DNA from: Acidiferrobacterales bacterium
GTDB lineage: Bacteria; Pseudomonadota; Gammaproteobacteria; Acidiferrobacterales; SZUA-150
Assembly: GCA_947258385.1 (NCBI GenBank)
Contig: CAMYII010000080.1
Coordinates: forward strand, 72,292-106,295
DNA: 34,004 nucleotides
Direction: 5' to 3'
Both the position numbers and the translations under genes were made by a program. Shown piece by piece: positions 32,191 through 34,004 of the stretch (positions are counted from its first letter, which is position 1; each line of letters begins with the position of its first letter). The notes under the pieces were generated by a model. It was not told the origin of the DNA and searched no databases. It saw nothing but the letters and a program-made list of their open reading frames with translations.

Positions 32191-33585
32191 TTGGAGGAGC
32201 GCGCCTACTCATCATCGGGGCTCGGTTCGTCGACCGATACCCTGAAAGTGCCGCCGCAGTCCATCGAGGCGGAGCAATCGGTACTCGGTGGTCTGCTGCT
32301 CGATAACCAGCGCTGGGATCAGATCGCCGACAAGATCTCAGAAAGCGACTTTTATCGCAAGGAGCACCGCCTGATCTTCCGGGCGATCAGCTGCCTGATC
32401 GATGATAATCGTCCCGCCGACGTGGTAACCGTGTCCGAGTGGCTGGACAAGAGCGGCGAGCTGGAACAGGCAGGCGGGCTTGAATATCTCGGAGCGCTCG
32501 CGAACAACACGCCGAGTGCCGCCAACATCGCCGCCTATGCCGACATCGTGCGTGAGCGGGCCATCATGCGCCAGCTCATTTATGTCGCCACCGACGTTGC
32601 CAATTCCGCCTACCAACCCGAGGGCCGCTCGGCGGTGGAGATCCTCGACTACGCCGAAAGGCACATCTTCGAAATCAGTGAAAAAGGCGACCGGCGCGGC
32701 GGATTTCAACCGATGAAATCGTTGCTGACCGCGGCCATCGATCGTATCGATACGCTTTACCGCATGGACAGTCCGATCACGGGTGTCTCCACGGGCTTTG
32801 AAAATATGGATGACATGACGTCCGGCCTGCAGGCCGCGGACCTCATCGTGCTTGCCGGGCGTCCCTCCATGGGAAAAACCTCGCTGGCGATGAATATCGC
32901 CGAGAACGCCGCGGTCGGCCATAAGGTCCCCGTCGCGATCTTCAGCATGGAAATGCCGGGCCAGCAATTGGCCATGCGCATGATGGCGTCTCTCGGGCGC
33001 ATCAATGCGCATAAAGTCAGAACCGGCAAGCTGGATGACGATGACTGGCCGCGGTTGACATCGGCAATTAACATGCTGGCGGAGGCGCCGATCTACATTG
33101 ATGATACGCCGGCGCTGAATCCCATGGAGCTGCGCACACGCGCCCGGCGTCTGCACCGCGAGCACGGGCTGGGGCTCATTATCGTGGATTATCTGCAGTT
33201 GATGCAGACCAGCGAAAACAATGAAAACCGCGCCACCGAAATCTCGAATATCACGCGTGCCCTGAAAGGCCTCGCCAAGGAATTGAGCATACCGATGGTT
33301 GCGCTCTCACAGCTCAATCGCAGTCTGGAACAGCGGCCCAACAAGCGCCCGGTGATGTCGGATTTGCGCGAGTCCGGGGCAATAGAGCAGGATGCGGACG
33401 TCATCGTCTTTATCTATCGCGATGAGGTTTACAACGAGGAAAGCGTCGATAAAGGCACGGCTGAAATCATCATCGGAAAGCAGCGCAACGGCCCCACCGG
33501 AACGGTACGGCTGACGTTCCTTGGCGAATACACCCGTTTTGAGAATTTCATCAGCGGTTCTTCCTTCGATGAGGTCTATGGATGA
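32191..33585 (+). CDS. dnaB: Replicative DNA helicase DnaB
   Basis: 464 residues. DnaB is the hexameric 5'-3' helicase at the replication fork, loaded at the origin and contacting primase. The N-terminal primase-interacting domain starts at PPQSIEAEQSVLGGLLLDNQRW. A linker leads to the RecA-like ATPase with Walker A GRPSMGKT (223-230) and Walker B LIIVDYLQLM. The later blocks ALSQLNRSLEQRPNKRPVMSDLRESGAIEQDADVI are complete. No intein is present. The start is TTG 32191, four bases after GGAGG; the ATG at 32180 is in another frame. The TGA overlaps the alr ATG by ATGA. Confidence 0.97.
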   Translation: MEERAYSSSGLGSSTDTLKVPPQSIEAEQSVLGGLLLDNQRWDQIADKISESDFYRKEHRLIFRAISCLIDDNRPADVVTVSEWLDKSGELEQAGGLEYLGALANNTPSAANIAAYADIVRERAIMRQLIYVATDVANSAYQPEGRSAVEILDYAERHIFEISEKGDRRGGFQPMKSLLTAAIDRIDTLYRMDSPITGVSTGFENMDDMTSGLQAADLIVLAGRPSMGKTSLAMNIAENAAVGHKVPVAIFSMEMPGQQLAMRMMASLGRINAHKVRTGKLDDDDWPRLTSAINMLAEAPIYIDDTPALNPMELRTRARRLHREHGLGLIIVDYLQLMQTSENNENRATEISNITRALKGLAKELSIPMVALSQLNRSLEQRPNKRPVMSDLRESGAIEQDADVIVFIYRDEVYNEESVDKGTAEIIIGKQRNGPTGTVRLTFLGEYTRFENFISGSSFDEVYG

Positions 33586-34004
33586 GCAGACCGGCGCGCG
33601 CGCTGGTGGATGCCCAGGCCTTACGAGACAACTTCAAGCAAGTCAAACACTATGCGCCGGCGGCCAAGGTCATGGCCGTGGTCAAGGCCAACGGCTACGG
33701 CCATGGACTTGAGTGGGTGGCCGATGTGCTGCGTGATGCCGATGCCTTCGCCGTCGCCGGCGTTGAGGAGGGCGTGCCGATACGGGAGTCGGGTCTGACG
33801 CAGCCGGTCTGCCTGTTGTCCGGTTTTTTCGATTCGGCCGAGTTCCCTGAACTTCAACGCTATCGATTGTCGCCAGTCATTCATTATGATGCGCAGTTGC
33901 GGGCGCTCGAGCAACAGCGACTCGAAGGCCCGCTCGATGTGTGGCTCAAGCTCGACACAGGCATGCACCGTCTCGGGTTCGAACCCGAACGCCTGCCGGA
34001 ATTG
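33582..34004 (+). CDS. alr: Alanine racemase, N-terminal part (cut by window edge)
   Basis: The first 141 codons of a PLP-dependent enzyme that makes D-alanine for peptidoglycan. The opening is MSRPARALVDAQALRDNFKQ, then VMAVVKANGYGHG with the PLP-binding Lys at 35. AVAGVEEGVPIRESG and DVWLKLDTGMHRLGF follow, the latter being the barrel strand typical of the family. The ATG overlaps the dnaB stop (ATGA), so it is coupled to dnaB, the arrangement found in many gammaproteobacteria. The C-terminal beta domain with the catalytic Tyr is beyond the window. Confidence 0.96.
   Translation, partial: MSRPARALVDAQALRDNFKQVKHYAPAAKVMAVVKANGYGHGLEWVADVLRDADAFAVAGVEEGVPIRESGLTQPVCLLSGFFDSAEFPELQRYRLSPVIHYDAQLRALEQQRLEGPLDVWLKLDTGMHRLGFEPERLPEL

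Overview
The window is a chromosomal segment from a GC-rich gammaproteobacterium. Gene order points to the Chromatiales/Ectothiorhodospiraceae or a related free-living lineage; this is inferred from synteny and protein character, not from a search. Two blocks of the widely conserved gammaproteobacterial order miaA-hfq-hflX-hflK-hflC-DUF2065-hisZ-purA-tRNA-Leu-rnr-rlmB and rpsF-rpsR-rplI-dnaB-alr are present, on the plus strand apart from the tRNA.

Layout. 1-2644: a truncated conserved hypothetical gene on the minus strand, then plus-strand genes for a 2OG-Fe(II) oxygenase, a TauE/SafE-type permease and an unrecognised 198-residue protein. 2755-5478: translation genes prfB, with its autoregulatory +1 frameshift site, and lysS. 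5509-5592: an imperfect inverted-repeat element. 5611-6105 (minus): a DUF2059 protein. 6249-17234: the RNA/protein quality-control and nucleotide block (miaA, hfq, hflX, hflKC, DUF2065, hisZ, purA, tRNA-Leu(CAG), rnr, rlmB).

17235-30528: a 13-kb accessory block sits between rlmB and rpsF, which are neighbours in many relatives. Its gene directions are mixed and most products are exported: an extra type I signal peptidase, a secreted orphan, a diheme cytochrome c, a c-heme/EF-hand/PKD protein, a DUF2845 protein, a DUF3179 protein, two lipoproteins and an M48 lipoprotein protease. It also holds a Nudix hydrolase, a split radical-SAM gene, an ADP-ribosylglycohydrolase, a gamma-glutamylcyclotransferase-like protein, a MITE-like element with 15-bp perfect terminal inverted repeats, and a 36-bp perfect palindrome. 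30529-34004: ribosomal proteins S6, S18 and L9, then dnaB and the start of alr, with a good promoter before rpsF and another before dnaB.

The core genes serve translation termination, tRNA charging and modification, RNA decay, membrane proteolysis control, purine/histidine synthesis and replication. I found no CRISPR array, phage, toxin-antitoxin or complete insertion sequence. The observations most worth following are the ARN-rich hfq leader with an overlapping mini-ORF, the split radical-SAM gene with its own leader ORF, the nested repeat/MITE, the cytochrome lacking its second Met ligand, the c-heme/EF-hand/PKD protein and the duplicated acidic tail on ribosomal protein S6.
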